In this document: in pieces, positions 31,740-42,834 of the stretch
Numbering within the stretch: the stretch's first letter is position 1
Layout of the letters: each line of letters starts with the position of its first letter
Origin: Heterohyrax brucei
Lineage: Eukaryota > Chordata > Mammalia > Hyracoidea > Procaviidae
DNA: 64,000 nt
Reading direction: 5' to 3'
Assembly (NCBI GenBank): GCA_028571685.1
Contig: CM053140.1
Span: forward strand, 223,777,323 to 223,841,322
The notes under the pieces: generated by a model
What the model was told of the DNA's origin: nothing
The model's input: the letters and a program-made list of their open reading frames with translations, nothing else
Databases searched by the model: none
Position numbers and translations under genes: made by a program

Positions 31740-32285
31740 TGATTACTGAATACACCCCAAAGTTTTACTGGGAGAGTAAATGGCTCAGAGATGAGTTCAC
31801 TGAGGATGAATTGACCTAAATTCCCTCATGAAGAACAGGCAGGTTTGCAAGAAACCCTTCTGCTCTCATTCATTTTATCTACTTATCAACAGACAACAAG
31901 ACTGTGAAACCTGTCTCTGAACTCAATCCTCCACCAGAATCCACGTACTTACATGCTATGAGGACAGCAGTACCCCACTGAGTGTAGGATAGCCAGGAAG
32001 TCTGGCTCACGTCAAAATCCTAAGGAACACAAAGTTCTCCTGCAGAACTCAGAAAGGAAAAATACCTGAGGAGTTGTTAACCCAGAGACTGGACTGAAAA
32101 GGACACCGATCTATGGTTTATTTGTAAAATATCATTGTGTTTAAAGATACATTTAGCTGAGCAATCATACAGGTTGGCAGTTGATTTGTATTCCTGTCAA
32201 CACACAAATTTGTCATTTGACCCAAGAGATATAAATTCACTTTTTTTCTGTCAAAATGCAATCATCTAATGAAAGAATTAATCAC
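31740..32285. other. Unannotated, no gene supported
   Basis: No recognised repeat, RNA or coding signal. Confidence 0.35.
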
Positions 32286-32813
32286 TGTCAGGGATTTAAT
32301 TGTGTCCCCCCAAAATATTTGTCAACTTGGCTAAGCTATGATTCCCAGTATTCTGTCATCACCGTTTTGTCATCTGATGTGATTAATATGTGTTATAAAT
32401 CCTAATCTCTGCCTGTGGTTAACGAGGCAAGATTAAACTATGTTAAGGTGGTTTAGGGTGGGATATAACACCCTTACTTAGGTCACAGCCCTGATTCAGT
32501 GCAAAGGGACTTTCCCTGGGGTGCAGACTGTATTGCTTTTTTATCTTGTAAGAGATAAAAGGAAAGGGAAAAAAATAAAGAGATAGGGGACCTCACACCA
32601 CCAAGAAAGCAGCACCAGGAACAGAGAAAATGCTTTCTACTTGGGGTTCCTGTGTGGACAAGCTCCTAGACCAGGGAAAGATTGATGATAAGGTCCTTCC
32701 CCCAGAGCTTACAGAGACAGAAGACTTTTCCCCTAGAGTTGGTGCCCTGAATTTGAACTTCTGGCCTAGTAGACTAAGATAACTAATTTCTCTTTGTTCA
32801 AGTCATCTGCTTG

Positions 32814-33166
32814 TGTTTTAGTCAGTTAGGGCTGCTGTAACAGAAATAACACCGAGTGGATAGCTTTCACAAAGGAAGGTTTATTCTTACACAATCTGGT
32901 AGGTTGCAAGTCCATATTCAGGGTGTCCACTCCAGGGGAAGGCTTTCCCCCTGGTCAGCTCTGGAAGAAAGTCCAGTATTGCATCAGTCTTTGTCCAGGG
33001 AGCATCTTGGCACAGGAACCTCAGGTGTGAAGGACGCGCTCTTTTCCCGGTGCTGCTTTCTTGATGGTAACAAGGTTCCCAATTCTCTGCTTGCTTCTCT
33101 TTCCTTTTATCTCTTGCAGGCTGAAAGGATTAAGGGTGGGACAAGCCATACTCCAGGGAATATGAC
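32814..33166 (-). mobile_element. MaLR-like LTR, minus, truncated
   Basis: It begins TGTTTTAGTCAG and continues 'ttagggctgctgtaacagaaataac', 'tggtaggttgcaagtccatattcag', 'ggagcatcttggcacaggaacctcagg' and 'gattaagggtgggacaagccatactcc'. The U3 half is absent: it ends at the L1 3' UTR. Confidence 0.75.
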
Positions 33167-33167
33167 T

Positions 33168-33925
33168 TCCTACTTCCTACTTCCACACTGGGGACTGTTC
33201 TCTCAGGGGACATCAAAGCCATTTGGCATAACTATCCTATTCCTAAGAGAGTCTTCTCCACCCCATATTGGTAACTGGCATCTGGGGTCTTAAAAGCTAG
33301 CAAGCTGCCATCTGAGGTACACCAAATGGTCCCAACTCAGCTGGAACAGATGGTCACCAAGGACAAAAATGACATGGGGAAAGAGAACCCAAAAGACAGA
33401 AAGACTGATGTGAATGGGTGACTACATCACCATGTGACCAGAAGAACCAGATGGTGCCTGGCCACCACAAGTGACAGCTGTGATGGACTCACAAAGTTGA
33501 GTCCCAGTGGCAATATGATACTAAAAGGGGGTGCACCCTGAGAACTCCACTAAAAGGCCACAATTGATGGCCCCTAGTACTGATGCTGACCCTGGTCATA
33601 AATCATTACTAAGGTCAACTTTTCAGACAGGAACAGATTGGACTCAGCAACACAGAGTGACCATATTGTGTATACTTTATGGCTCTATGCATCTATAGGA
33701 TGTCCTACTGGCCTCTTACTAGAGAGGAGTGGAGAGGGTGCAGAAGAGGGAATGGGAGATTGTTAAGAGGATATGACATATGTGGAACAGAAAGGAGGAG
33801 TGTGCTTTCACCAGGCAAGCAGAGCAGTAGGAGGTGCACATAGGTGGGCATATGAATTTAAACTGGCTTGTACACATTCATCAATCACAATAAATAAATA
33901 AAATAATAATAAAAAATTGAAAAAT
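33168..33925 (+). mobile_element. L1 3' UTR, plus, 5'-truncated
   Basis: It runs from 'actggggactgttctctcagggg' through 'actggcatctggggtcttaaaagctagcaagctgcc' and 'agaaccagatggtgcctggccacc' to an A/T-rich tail ('caataaataaataaaataat'). The order agrees with the reversed 3' UTR at 41803-42834. Confidence 0.75.
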
Positions 33926-34057
33926 TGTTATAGCACACTAGCTAACTAAGAAAAATCACTGAAACTTGTGGCTGGAATAGAGCTGTGCAAGTTATGTAAT
34001 CTAGTATTTCTTGTAACCGGGTTTACTTTTTGTAATAGGTGCAAGGCTGATTGTGTT

Positions 34058-34205
34058 GATTGGGTATCTTAGCTGGCAGCAGACTGTTGTGCCATGCAAA
34101 GTTCCAGACTGATTCCAATGATTGGGTATCTAAGCTGGTAGGAGACTGTTCTACCCTGCAGAATTCTGGACTGATTACATTGACTGGGTTTCTTGGCTGA
34201 TAGGA
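34058..34205 (+). repeat. 62-bp tandem repeats in the RTE 5' UTR
   Basis: 'gattgggtatct' begins at 34058 and 34120, and a diverged 'gactgggtttct' begins at 34182, so the period is 62 bp with about 2.4 units. Each unit contains 'agctgg...agactgtt'. Repeated 5' units can act as promoters in LINEs; that role is inferred here. Confidence 0.8.
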
Positions 34206-34629
34206 AGAGTAAAGATAGAGTGAACAGCCCCTACTTGTTTGTCAGTATAGGCCTGCTTGTTGCTGTGATGCTGGTATTTAGGTAGCAGCAGGCTCACTCA
34301 TGGTAGACAGGTTTCAGTTGAGCTTCCTGACAAAGACAGACTAGGAAGAAGGACTGAGCAGTCTACTTCCAGAAAAAGAAAAAAAAAAAAAAAAAAAAAC
34401 TTAGCCAGGGAAAATCTCATGCATAGCAGCAGAACATTGTCAGATACAGTGCCAGAAACTGAGCCCCCCAGATTGGAAAGCACTCAGAAGATGACTGGGG
34501 AAGAGATGTCTCCTGAAAGTGAGGCAACCTTAACGTTGTGGATGGAGTAGAGCCTTCGGGAATCTTCATTTGCTGATGTGGCACTACTCAAAATGAGAAT
34601 AAACAGCTGTAAACATCGATTAATAATCG

Positions 34630-37310
34630 GAACATGGAACGTACAAAGTATGAATCTAGAAAATTGGAAATCATCAAAAATGAAATGGAATACATAAACA
34701 TCAATATCCTAGGCATCCCTGAGCTGGAATGGAGGGGTATTACCCATCTTGAATCTGACAATCACATGGTCTATTACGCTGGGAATGAAAACTTGAAGAG
34801 GAATAGTATTATGTTCATCATCAAAAAGAACGTTTCAAGATCTGTCCTGAAGTACAGTGTTATCAGTGATAAGATAATACTCATACACCTACAAGAGGGC
34901 CAGTTAATTGGACCATCATTCAAATTTATGCACCAACCCCTAAGGCCAAAATTGAAGAGACTGAAGATTTTTACCAGTTTCTACAGTCTTCAACTGATCA
35001 AATGCACAATCAGGATGCATTGATAATTACTGGTGACTGGAATACAGATGTTGGGAACAAAGAAGAAGGATGCCTAGTTAGAAAATACAGCCTTAGTGAT
35101 AGAAATAACGCCAGAGATCACATGATAGAATTTTGCCAGACTAGTGAGTTTTTCATTGAAAATACGCTTTTTAACCAACATGAAAGGTGACTGTACACAT
35201 GGACTTCACCAGACGGAAAACATGGAACCAAACTGACTACATTTGTGGAAAAAGACAATGGAAAAGGTCCATTATCAGCAGTCAGAACAAGACCAAGTGC
35301 TGCCTGTGGCACAGCTCATCAGTTGTTCATATGCAAATTCAAACCGAAACTGAAGAAAATTGGAACAAGTACACAAGAGCCAAATTATGATCTTGACTAT
35401 ATCCCTCCTGAGTTTAAAGACCATCATGAGAGCAGATTTGATATGTTGATCACTAATGGCCAAAGACCAGATGAACTGTGGAATGACATCAAAGACATCA
35501 TCCATAAAGAGAGCAAGAGGTCATTAAAAAGATAAGAAAGACCAAACTGTATATCACAAGAAACTCTGACATTTGCTCTACAACATCAAGCAGCTAAAGT
35601 AAAAGGAATAAAAAGGGAAGTAAAAGTGAATTTTCTAAACAGAAAATTTCAAAGGGAAGCTGGAGAAAACAAAATCAAGTATTATAATGATATGTACAAA
35701 GAGCTGGAAATGGAAAGCTGGAAGGGAAGAACACATTCTACATTTCTCAAGTTATTGAAAGAACTCAAGAAAATATTCAAGCCTCAAGTTGCAATAATGA
35801 AGGACTGATTATACAGGGAAACTTTAGAGAGCATCAAGACAAGATGGAAGGGACACACAGAATCATTATACCAGAAAGAAGTGGCCAAGGTTCAATCATT
35901 TGAAGAGGCAGCATGTGATCATGCACCGATGGTACAGAGGAAGAAGTCAAAGCTTCACTGAAGGCACTGGCAAAAAAACAAGGCTCCAGGAATTGACGAA
36001 ATGTCCGTTGAGATATTTCAGGAAATACGTGAAGTCCTAGAAGTGCTCACTCATCCATGCCAAGAAATTTGGAGGACAGTTACCTGGCCAACTGAATAGA
36101 AAAGATCCATATTTACACCCATTCCAAAAAAAAAGTGATCCAGCTGAATGCAGAAATTACTGAACAATATCATTAATAAAACAGGTAAAATTTTGCTCAA
36201 GATCATTCAAAAACAACTGCAACAGTATATTGACAACATACTGCCAGAAATTCTGGATTCAGAAAAGGACATGGAATCAGGGATATCATTGCTGATGTCA
36301 GATGGATCTTGGCTGAAAGCAGAGAATACCAGAAAGTTGTTTATCTGTGTTTCATTGACTATTCAAAGGCATTCGACTGTGTAGACCATAACAAATTATG
36401 GTTAACATTGTGTAAAACTGGAATCCAGAACACTTAATTGGGCTCTTAAGGAATCTGTATATGGATCAAAGGCAGTCGTGTAAACAGAACAAAGGGACAC
36501 CACATGGTTTAAAGTCAGGAAAGATGTGTGTCAGGGTTGCATCTTTTCACCATACCTTTTCAATACGTATACTGAGAAAATCATCTGAGAAGCTGGATTA
36601 TACAAAGAAGAATAAGCCATCAGGATTGGAGGACAACTCATTAACAACCTGCATCACACAGACTACACCACCTTATTTGCTGGAAGTGAAGGTTTGAAAC
36701 ACTGATAAAGATCAAGGACCACGGCCTTCAGTATGGATTGCACCTCAACATCAAGAAACCCAAATCTTCACAACCAGACCATTAAGCAACATTGTCATAA
36801 ATGGAGAATGAATTGAAATTGTCAAAGGTTTTCTTTTACTTGGTTCCACAAACAATCAATGCCCATGGAAGCAGCAGTCAAGAAATCAAAAGACACATTG
36901 CATTGGGAAAATCTGCTACAAAAGATCTCTTTAAAGTACTGAAAATAAGGATGTCACCTTGCAGACTAAAGAACACCTAACTGAAGTCATGATATTCTCA
37001 ATGGCATCATATACATGCAAAGGCTGGACACTGAATAAAGAAGACAGAAGAATGGATGTCTTTGAATTGTGGTGTTGGAGAAGAATGTTGAATGTACCAT
37101 AGACTGCCAAAAGAACAAACAGTTCTGTTGTAGAAGAGGTACAACCAGAGTGCTCCTTGGAAGCAAAGATGGCATCTTACATTCTTTGGACACGTTGTCA
37201 GGAAGGATCAGTCCCTGGAGAAGGGTATCCTGCCTGGTATAGCGGAGGATCAATGAAAAAGTGGAAGACACTTGACGAGATGGATTGACACAGTGATTGC
37301 AACAATGCCT
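34630..37310 (+). pseudogene. RTE ORF relic: endonuclease and reverse transcriptase
   Basis: RTE elements encode one protein with an AP-type endonuclease followed by a reverse transcriptase, which nicks the target and copies the RNA at the nick. Here the start is near 34634. The first 129-codon piece (34634-35023) covers the early endonuclease, and after a shift the next piece (35002-35190) shows the GDWNTDVGN landmark. Later pieces include 35245-35535 (linker), 36148-36384 (early RT) and 36350-36400, where the FIDYSKAF-like motif A region is visible. The YADD-type site near 36655-36680 is out of frame with its flanks ('cacagactacaccacctt'). Stops and frameshifts run throughout. Confidence 0.85.
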
Positions 37311-37680
37311 TTAAGCAGAGAAACAATTGTGGATATGGTGCAAGACCAGGCAGTGTTTTGCTCTGTTGTCATAGGGTCACTATGAGTAAGAACTGCCTCG
37401 ACAGCACCTAACAGCAACAAAAATAGGTGCAAGAGCAGGATCAGCATCAAGTTTGAAACTAGTGCATATATTTCATTAGCTAGAAAACCAGAGATATGGA
37501 AATATTGAGAAAGATGCTTATCTGCCTCATACTGCATGTATCTTAGAAGAGCTTTGTTTGAAAGGAAAAGAATATCTATTGCAAATAGGAAAGATTCTAT
37601 GAAGTCTATGATAAACCCCAATGTTAAGAACAAAGTTTTTTTAAGGTTCAAAGTGACTTTAAAAGTCACTTGCAGTTTTC

Positions 37681-37835
37681 GAGGAGTCCCTGGGTATCGC
37701 AAATGGTTAAGCACTTGACTACTAGACAAAAGCTTGGTGGTTCAAACCCACCCAGAGACATCTTTAAGTCAGGCCTGGAGACTGTTTCGCAGCCTAGTAA
37801 ACCCTGTGAAACAGTTTTACTCTGAGCAATTTTGT
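37681..37835 (+). mobile_element. AfroSINE, plus, partial
   Basis: It begins 'gaggagtccctgggtatcgcaaatggtta' and includes 'gtggttcaaacccaccc' (B-box region) and 'aaccctgtgaaacagttttactctg'. The RTE-like tail is absent. Confidence 0.75.
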
Positions 37836-38450
37836 ACTTAGTGGCCAGGGAAGTCTTTAGTCTGTGGAAGGCCTGAATAACGCAAGGGGTTAAGACATAC
37901 ATATGGCAAAAGAGTGTTCTTGCTAGAGAGATGGGAAAGTGTAAAAGTGTGAAGATTCTGGGTAGGAAAAACAACAGATTAAGAAATCCACACTTCAGTG
38001 TGATGAGAGCTAAGATGTGAGAGGCAAAATGAAGTTGAAATCTTGAGAAGTTAAACCTTGTAGGGCTACATGACCTCTGAAAAGGACTCCGAACAGTATT
38101 CTAAGTAAGGTGTGAAGGCACTTGGAGGCTTTCGAGCTGAAATGAGGAATTTACACTTCCAAAAGTTACTCTGGAAACTATAAAAGAAAATAGACTACAG
38201 ATGAGGGACAAAATTGAATGAGTTGACCCCTCAAATTTAGTTCAGTTTCTGAACAACTCTGTTGTTGGCCCAAATTCAGTCAGTGATCTAAGGTTTTTTC
38301 TTTTCCTGTGTAAATGAATGAGTTCTTCCTTTATAAAGAATGAAGTAATGCAAGTTATCTCCTCAAGCAGGCTTGAGAGACCTCTTTACTGTAAGCAAAG
38401 AATAAAGACCTAGGAAAAGACCCTCTCCCACAAAAAAAAAAAAAAAAAAA
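37836..38450. other. Unannotated, ends in a long A run
   Basis: No gene is recognised. An uninterrupted A run of about 20 bases at about 38431-38452 precedes the SINE tail. Confidence 0.35.
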
Positions 38451-38452
38451 AA

Positions 38453-38655
38453 CCCACCGCCATGAGGTGGCCGTGAGTCAGATCCGACTCTACAGCACTT
38501 GGCTTTTGGCTAGCCGTAGAGTTGGATCTGACTCATCTTGACCCTAGAGGTCAGAATAGAACTGCCCCATAGAGTTTCTAAGAAGCATGTGACAGATTTG
38601 AACTGCCAACCTTTTGGTCAGCAGACACAGCACTTAACCCACTACAGCACCACGG
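38453..38655 (-). mobile_element. Two SINE pieces, head-to-tail inverted
   Basis: First comes a short plus-strand tail (38460-38510: 'gtgagtcagatccgactctacagc' then 'acttggcttttggc'). Then a minus-strand AfroSINE (38512-38655) runs from 'gtagagttggatctgactcatc' to 'gcacttaacccactacagcaccacgg'. Facing tails suggest one inserted at the tail of the other. Confidence 0.7.
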
Positions 38656-38774
38656 TTTTAGGAAAAGATGGATCTCAAAACTAACTCCTCTGATTAGTAC
38701 TGCCTGGTATGGAAGCCTTGAGACATTGCCGTTTGTGGGCTGTGCCAGTGAAATCTACTTTTAACACGACATTA

Positions 38775-38930
38775 GTAACCTCTATGATTTGAGCACTTAC
38801 TATTGGCCAGACACTGTACATATATTATCTCATTTAGTTTACATCCACTTTATGAGACAAATTTTATTGCCTACATTTCATAGATAAGGAAACTAAAACT
38901 CTGAAGTGTCAGTAACTTCCCAAAGAGCCA
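38775..38930 (-). mobile_element. MIR, minus
   Basis: The order 'tgagcacttactattggcca', 'attatctcatttagtttaca', 'cctacatttcatagataaggaaactaaaactc' and 'agtaacttcccaaagagcca' is the reversed MIR 3' half and core. Confidence 0.75.
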
Positions 38931-38933
38931 TGG

Positions 38934-39440
38934 TGCCATGGATCGAATTGTGTCCCCCTCAAAATAGGTGTAGCCATGTGACCGAGCCATGACTCCCTGT
39001 ATTCTACAACTGTCCTCCATTTTATGATTTTGCTGGACTGTATGTTAAAAGATTAGGGTGGGACTGTAAATCCCTTTATAAGATCACCTTCCTGCTCCAC
39101 TGTAAAGGGAGTTTCCCTGGAGTATGACTTGCCCCACCCTTAATCCTTTAATCCTACAAGAGATAAAAGGAGAGAGAAGCAAGCAGAGAATCAGGAACCT
39201 CACACCATCAAGAAAGCAGCACCAGAAGAAGAACGCATCCCTCAGACCTGAGGTCCTGCACCAAGACGCTCACCGAACAATACCGGACTTTCCTCCAGAG
39301 CTGACAAGGGAGAAAGCCTTCCCCTGGAGAGGATACCCTGAGCTGGACTTGTAACCTACTGGACTGTGTAAGAAAAAACTTTCCTTTGTTAAGGCCATCC
39401 ACTCTGTGATATTTCTGTTAGAGCAGCACTAGCTGGCTAA
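38934..39440 (+). mobile_element. MaLR/ERVL-like LTR, plus
   Basis: It begins TGCCATGGATCG and ends 'gagcagcactagctggcta', lacking the last ACA. Internal blocks match 6579-7104 closely ('agggagtttccctggagtatgac', 'gaaagcagcaccagaagaagaacgc'). Confidence 0.8.
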
Positions 39441-40640
39441 TTTCTCTTTAATTAGAAGGAAAATTATAAAGAAAATTTTTTTAAAAGTGTGAGCTCTAGG
39501 TAAAATCACTAAAAGTTTGTATCAGGTAATACTAGTCAATGAAAAAGTAGAATACAAAAGTAGAATATGAAATCACATACATTCTATAAAGATATTTATG
39601 AAAAATATCTACATATCTGAGTATGCATTGAAGGAAATATTGTAAAATAACTTGGGGAGGCAGTGGGATTGTGGTGTAATTTTTCTAATGTCATGAATAT
39701 TAATAATAACATATGAAAAGTAAAAATATAATAAAATTGTTAGTCTTAATTTACTGCACTAATTAGAATCAGAATTCAAATGCCAGCATGTGTAGCCTCA
39801 ATGTAAAATCATTTTAGATCTCCAAGGATATAAAAATATTTTTAACTTCCACATCAGACTGATTCATAATGTTATATCTTTCCCTTTATCCTGACTTCAA
39901 AGGCCACAGATGAAAACCTAAAGGTCTTTAAGGGCTGCCTGTTATATGAGCTTTATAAATATTGGATATCAAGTATCATGAATGATATGTGTATAAATCT
40001 ACATCTAATTGATGTGGCAGACAGGGCAGACAGCCATCTGGCTCAGATGATACTCCTGCAAGTCTAGCCAAGGTGGAGAGTCACCCCAAGAGGCTGCAAA
40101 ATGAAACTTGTTTTATCTCTTTTCATCTCCCTCCATCCCTTCCTCTCACTGGTCCCTTTCAGAGAGGGAGCTCGCAGAGAAGAGAAGCACTCTTTTCTAG
40201 AGACCTCCCTGAAGAGCTGTCTGCAGATCTTCTTGCCATTCACTGAATATTCATGGAAATTTCCTGAATATTAATATTTATGACAATTCCCTGAATATGT
40301 GTCTGGTGTGTGACTGTGAACAAATCACAGAAATTACTTTCTTTGAGTTGTCACACTTAGATCAAATTTGTATACTTCAGGGAGAGCTATTGAAAGCTGA
40401 GGTATAATAAGAAGCCTCATGTGACCCTCCAAATGTAATTCATCTTCCTTAAGGGCATTTTCTTGTAATTAATGATGATGTGTCTAAAATTTGGGCTGAG
40501 GAAAGCTCATTTAGCCTCTTTTAACCACTACATTATTAGTTAATACCTCCTTGAATCAAAGATATGGGGATTCTAGTCTGAGTTCATCATTCCAACAAGA
40601 AGAAAAGAATCCAAAGGGGCATCAAAGAATGGGATAGTTG
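39441..40640. other. AT-rich unannotated DNA
   Basis: 39530-39720 resembles an old L1M 3' UTR ('attctataaagatatttatg...ttggggaggcagtggg'), but this is weak. The remainder shows neither gene nor named repeat. Confidence 0.35.
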
Positions 40641-41008
40641 TCAGTTGTCTCTCAGTTGGCTCCCACTGATGGCAACCTTATATGTAAACAACGAAACATT
40701 TCACTGTTCTGAGCCATCTACATGACTTTTGATACGTTGGAGCCCACTGTTGCAGATGTTGCAACAATCCAGCTCATTTAGGGTTTCTCTCAGTTTCCCT
40801 GACCTTCTACTTTGGCAAAGATGATGTCTTTTGTAGCAATTGCTCTTTTCTGAAGACCTGTCCAAAGTAAACAAGTACCAGCACCCTTTTTTCTAAAGAG
40901 CTTTATGGATATATTCTTCTAAGACTACTTTGTTAGTTGATTTGGTGGTCCACAGTATAGTTAAAATTCTTCACCAGCAGAAGAATTTGAATGCATTGAT
41001 TCCTGTTT
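40641..41008 (-). mobile_element. RTE 3' end, minus, cut by an LTR
   Basis: The order 'agttggctcccactgatggc', 'aacgaaacatttcactgttctg', 'tggagcccactgttgcagatg' and 'accttctactttggcaaag', then 'agaatttgaatgcattgattcc', matches 19775-20160. The LTR at 41009 interrupts it. Confidence 0.6.
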
Positions 41009-41529
41009 ATCGTGGATTAAATTGTGTCCCCATAAAAGTAAGTGTAGTGATGTACCTGGGCCGGATTTCCAGTATTTTGTGATTGTCCTCCATTCTGTGA
41101 TTTCCCTATGCTGTATGTTAAAGGATTAGGGTGTGACTGTAAACCCCTTCATAGGATCACCTCCCCATTGCACTGTAAAGACAATTTCCCTGCTGTATGG
41201 CTCGCACCACCCTAAAAACTTTCACCCTGCAAGACGTAAAAGGAAAGCAAAGCAAGCAGAGAATGGGGAACTTTACACCATAAGAGTGCAACACCAGGAG
41301 AAAAGTGCATCCTTTAGACCTGAGTTTCCTGCAACAAGATGCTCCCTGGACAAAGACTGATGCAATACAGGACTTTCCTCCATAGCCGACAAGGGGGAAA
41401 GCCTTCCCCTGGAGTGGACATCCTGAATTTGGACTTGTAGCCTACCTAATTGTGTAAGAATAAACTTTGCTTTGTTAAGGCCATTCACTCATGGTATTTC
41501 TGTTAGAGCATTACTAGCTGACTAACACA
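41009..41529 (+). mobile_element. MaLR/ERVL-like LTR, plus
   Basis: It starts near 'tatcgtggattaaattgtgtcc' and ends 'ttactagctgactaacaca'. 'aagaataaactttgctttg' is the polyadenylation region. It is inserted in RTE 3' sequence. Confidence 0.8.
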
Positions 41530-41544
41530 CTCTTGTATCTTCCT

Positions 41545-41802
41545 TTTTTTTAATTGTAATTAAGTGAAAGTTTATAATTCCAGTCAATCTCTCTGCAAAG
41601 GCTATATACAATGTGAGTCTAGTTACTCTCCCTGCAATGAGACAACTCACTCTTCCTCTTTACCCTGTGTTCCCCATGTCTATTCAGCCACCTCCCGTCT
41701 TTCGTCTTTCTCATCTTCCCTCTGGACAGGAGGTGCCCACTTAGACTCATGTATTTACTTAAGCCAAGAAGCACACTCTTCACCAGTATCTTTTTGTGTT
41801 GT
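41545..41802 (-). mobile_element. Old L1 3' UTR, minus, first part
   Basis: 'ttaagtgaaagtttataattcc', 'gactcatgtatttacttaagcc' and 'aagaagcacactcttcaccagtatc' match the reversed L1 tail at 22511. The rest of this old copy resumes at 49009-49178, after the 7.2-kb L1 that inserted into it. Confidence 0.7.
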
Positions 41803-42834
41803 ATTTATTTTTTATTTTTTAATTTTTATTTAACATGACTGAGTGAAAATGTACATTCACGTATAAACTTACATGCCCACCTATATGCAGCTTCCGTTGC
41901 TCTCCCTGTCCGGTGACTGGACACTATTCCTCTCTGCTCCATACATGTCTCATCCTCCCAACAGCCTCCTTTGCCCTACTCTCCAACCACTCTCCTTCCT
42001 CCAGCCAGAGGTCAGCAAGATGATATCCTATAGATGTATAGAACCATAAAGTGCTTCCAATACATGGCCACTCTGCATTGCCAAGCCCAATCCATTCCTG
42101 TCCAAACAGTGGACCTTTGTTATAATTTACAGGAAAGGGCAGCATCAGGGCCAGGGGCCATGCTCTCAGAGGAACCCCAAAATCGTTGGACCATCAATTG
42201 AGGACTTGTAGTGGAGGTCTCAGGATGCACCCCTTTTTATTCGTGTGTTGCCAGTGAGACTCCTCTCTGTGAGCTCCATCGTGGCTATCACTGGTGGTGG
42301 CCGGGCACCAGCCGGTTCTTCTGGTCCCAAGTCGATGTAGGCACCCACTTTTGTGGGTCTGTCTGTCTTCTCAGTTGTCTTTACTGCATGTCATTTTGGT
42401 CCTCGGTGAGCATCCATTCCTGCTGAGTTGGGACCATTTGCTGTGTCCTCGGATGGCAGCTTGGCAGCTTTTAAGACCCCAGATGCCACTCACCAATGTG
42501 GGGTGCAGAAAGCTCTCTTAGCAAAACGCTAGTTGTGCCAATTGCCCTGGAATTTGCCTAAGACCATGGTCCCCCGCCCTCCGCCCCAGCTACTCTATCC
42601 TTGCAGTATTGAGTTAAGATGGAAGGAATACTCAAGTTATGCTGAAGTCCACTTAATGTTGTTCTTGTTTCTAATGTGTGCTATGACCGCTTTCTCCCAA
42701 CTAGATTTCTAGTAACTATCTAAACTAAACCCTCCCCCCCTCACCCTCCCTCCCTCCCCTCCCCTCCCTTGTAGTTGTCAAACAGTCTTTTCTTCTATAC
42801 ACAAGTCTATTTTTGAGGTCTTATCGTAGAGGTC

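Larger units (their letters stand above)
32286..33948 (+). mobile_element. MaLR-like LTR, plus, split by a later LTR/L1 insertion
   Basis: The main part is 32286-32813 (TGTCAGGGATTTAATTG...'ctctttgttcaagtcatctgcttg'). The missing end 'gttatagcacactagctaactaag' is found about 1.1 kb later, near 33926-33948. Between them are a minus-strand LTR piece (32814-33166) and an L1 3' UTR (33168-33925). This subfamily resembles more widely distributed mammalian MaLR-like LTRs better than the 2070-type copies do. Confidence 0.65.
34046..37421 (+). mobile_element. Full-length RTE (BovB-like) LINE with perfect 12-bp duplication
   Basis: AATAGGTGCAAG occurs at 34034-34045 and 37422-37433, bounding a 3376-bp insertion. 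The 5' UTR (34046-34630) carries 62-bp tandem repeats and an A-rich run. The ORF relic covers about 34630-37300. The 3' end is 'gtcatagggtcactatgagtaag...ctcgacagcacctaacagcaac', an A/C-rich short tail typical of RTE. It is the only copy here with both termini. Confidence 0.9.

Noticed and set aside
37250-37729. 159-codon minus-strand open frame
   Set aside because: It is antisense to the RTE 3' end and extends into flanking DNA; its hydrophobic stretches reflect T-rich antisense sequence.
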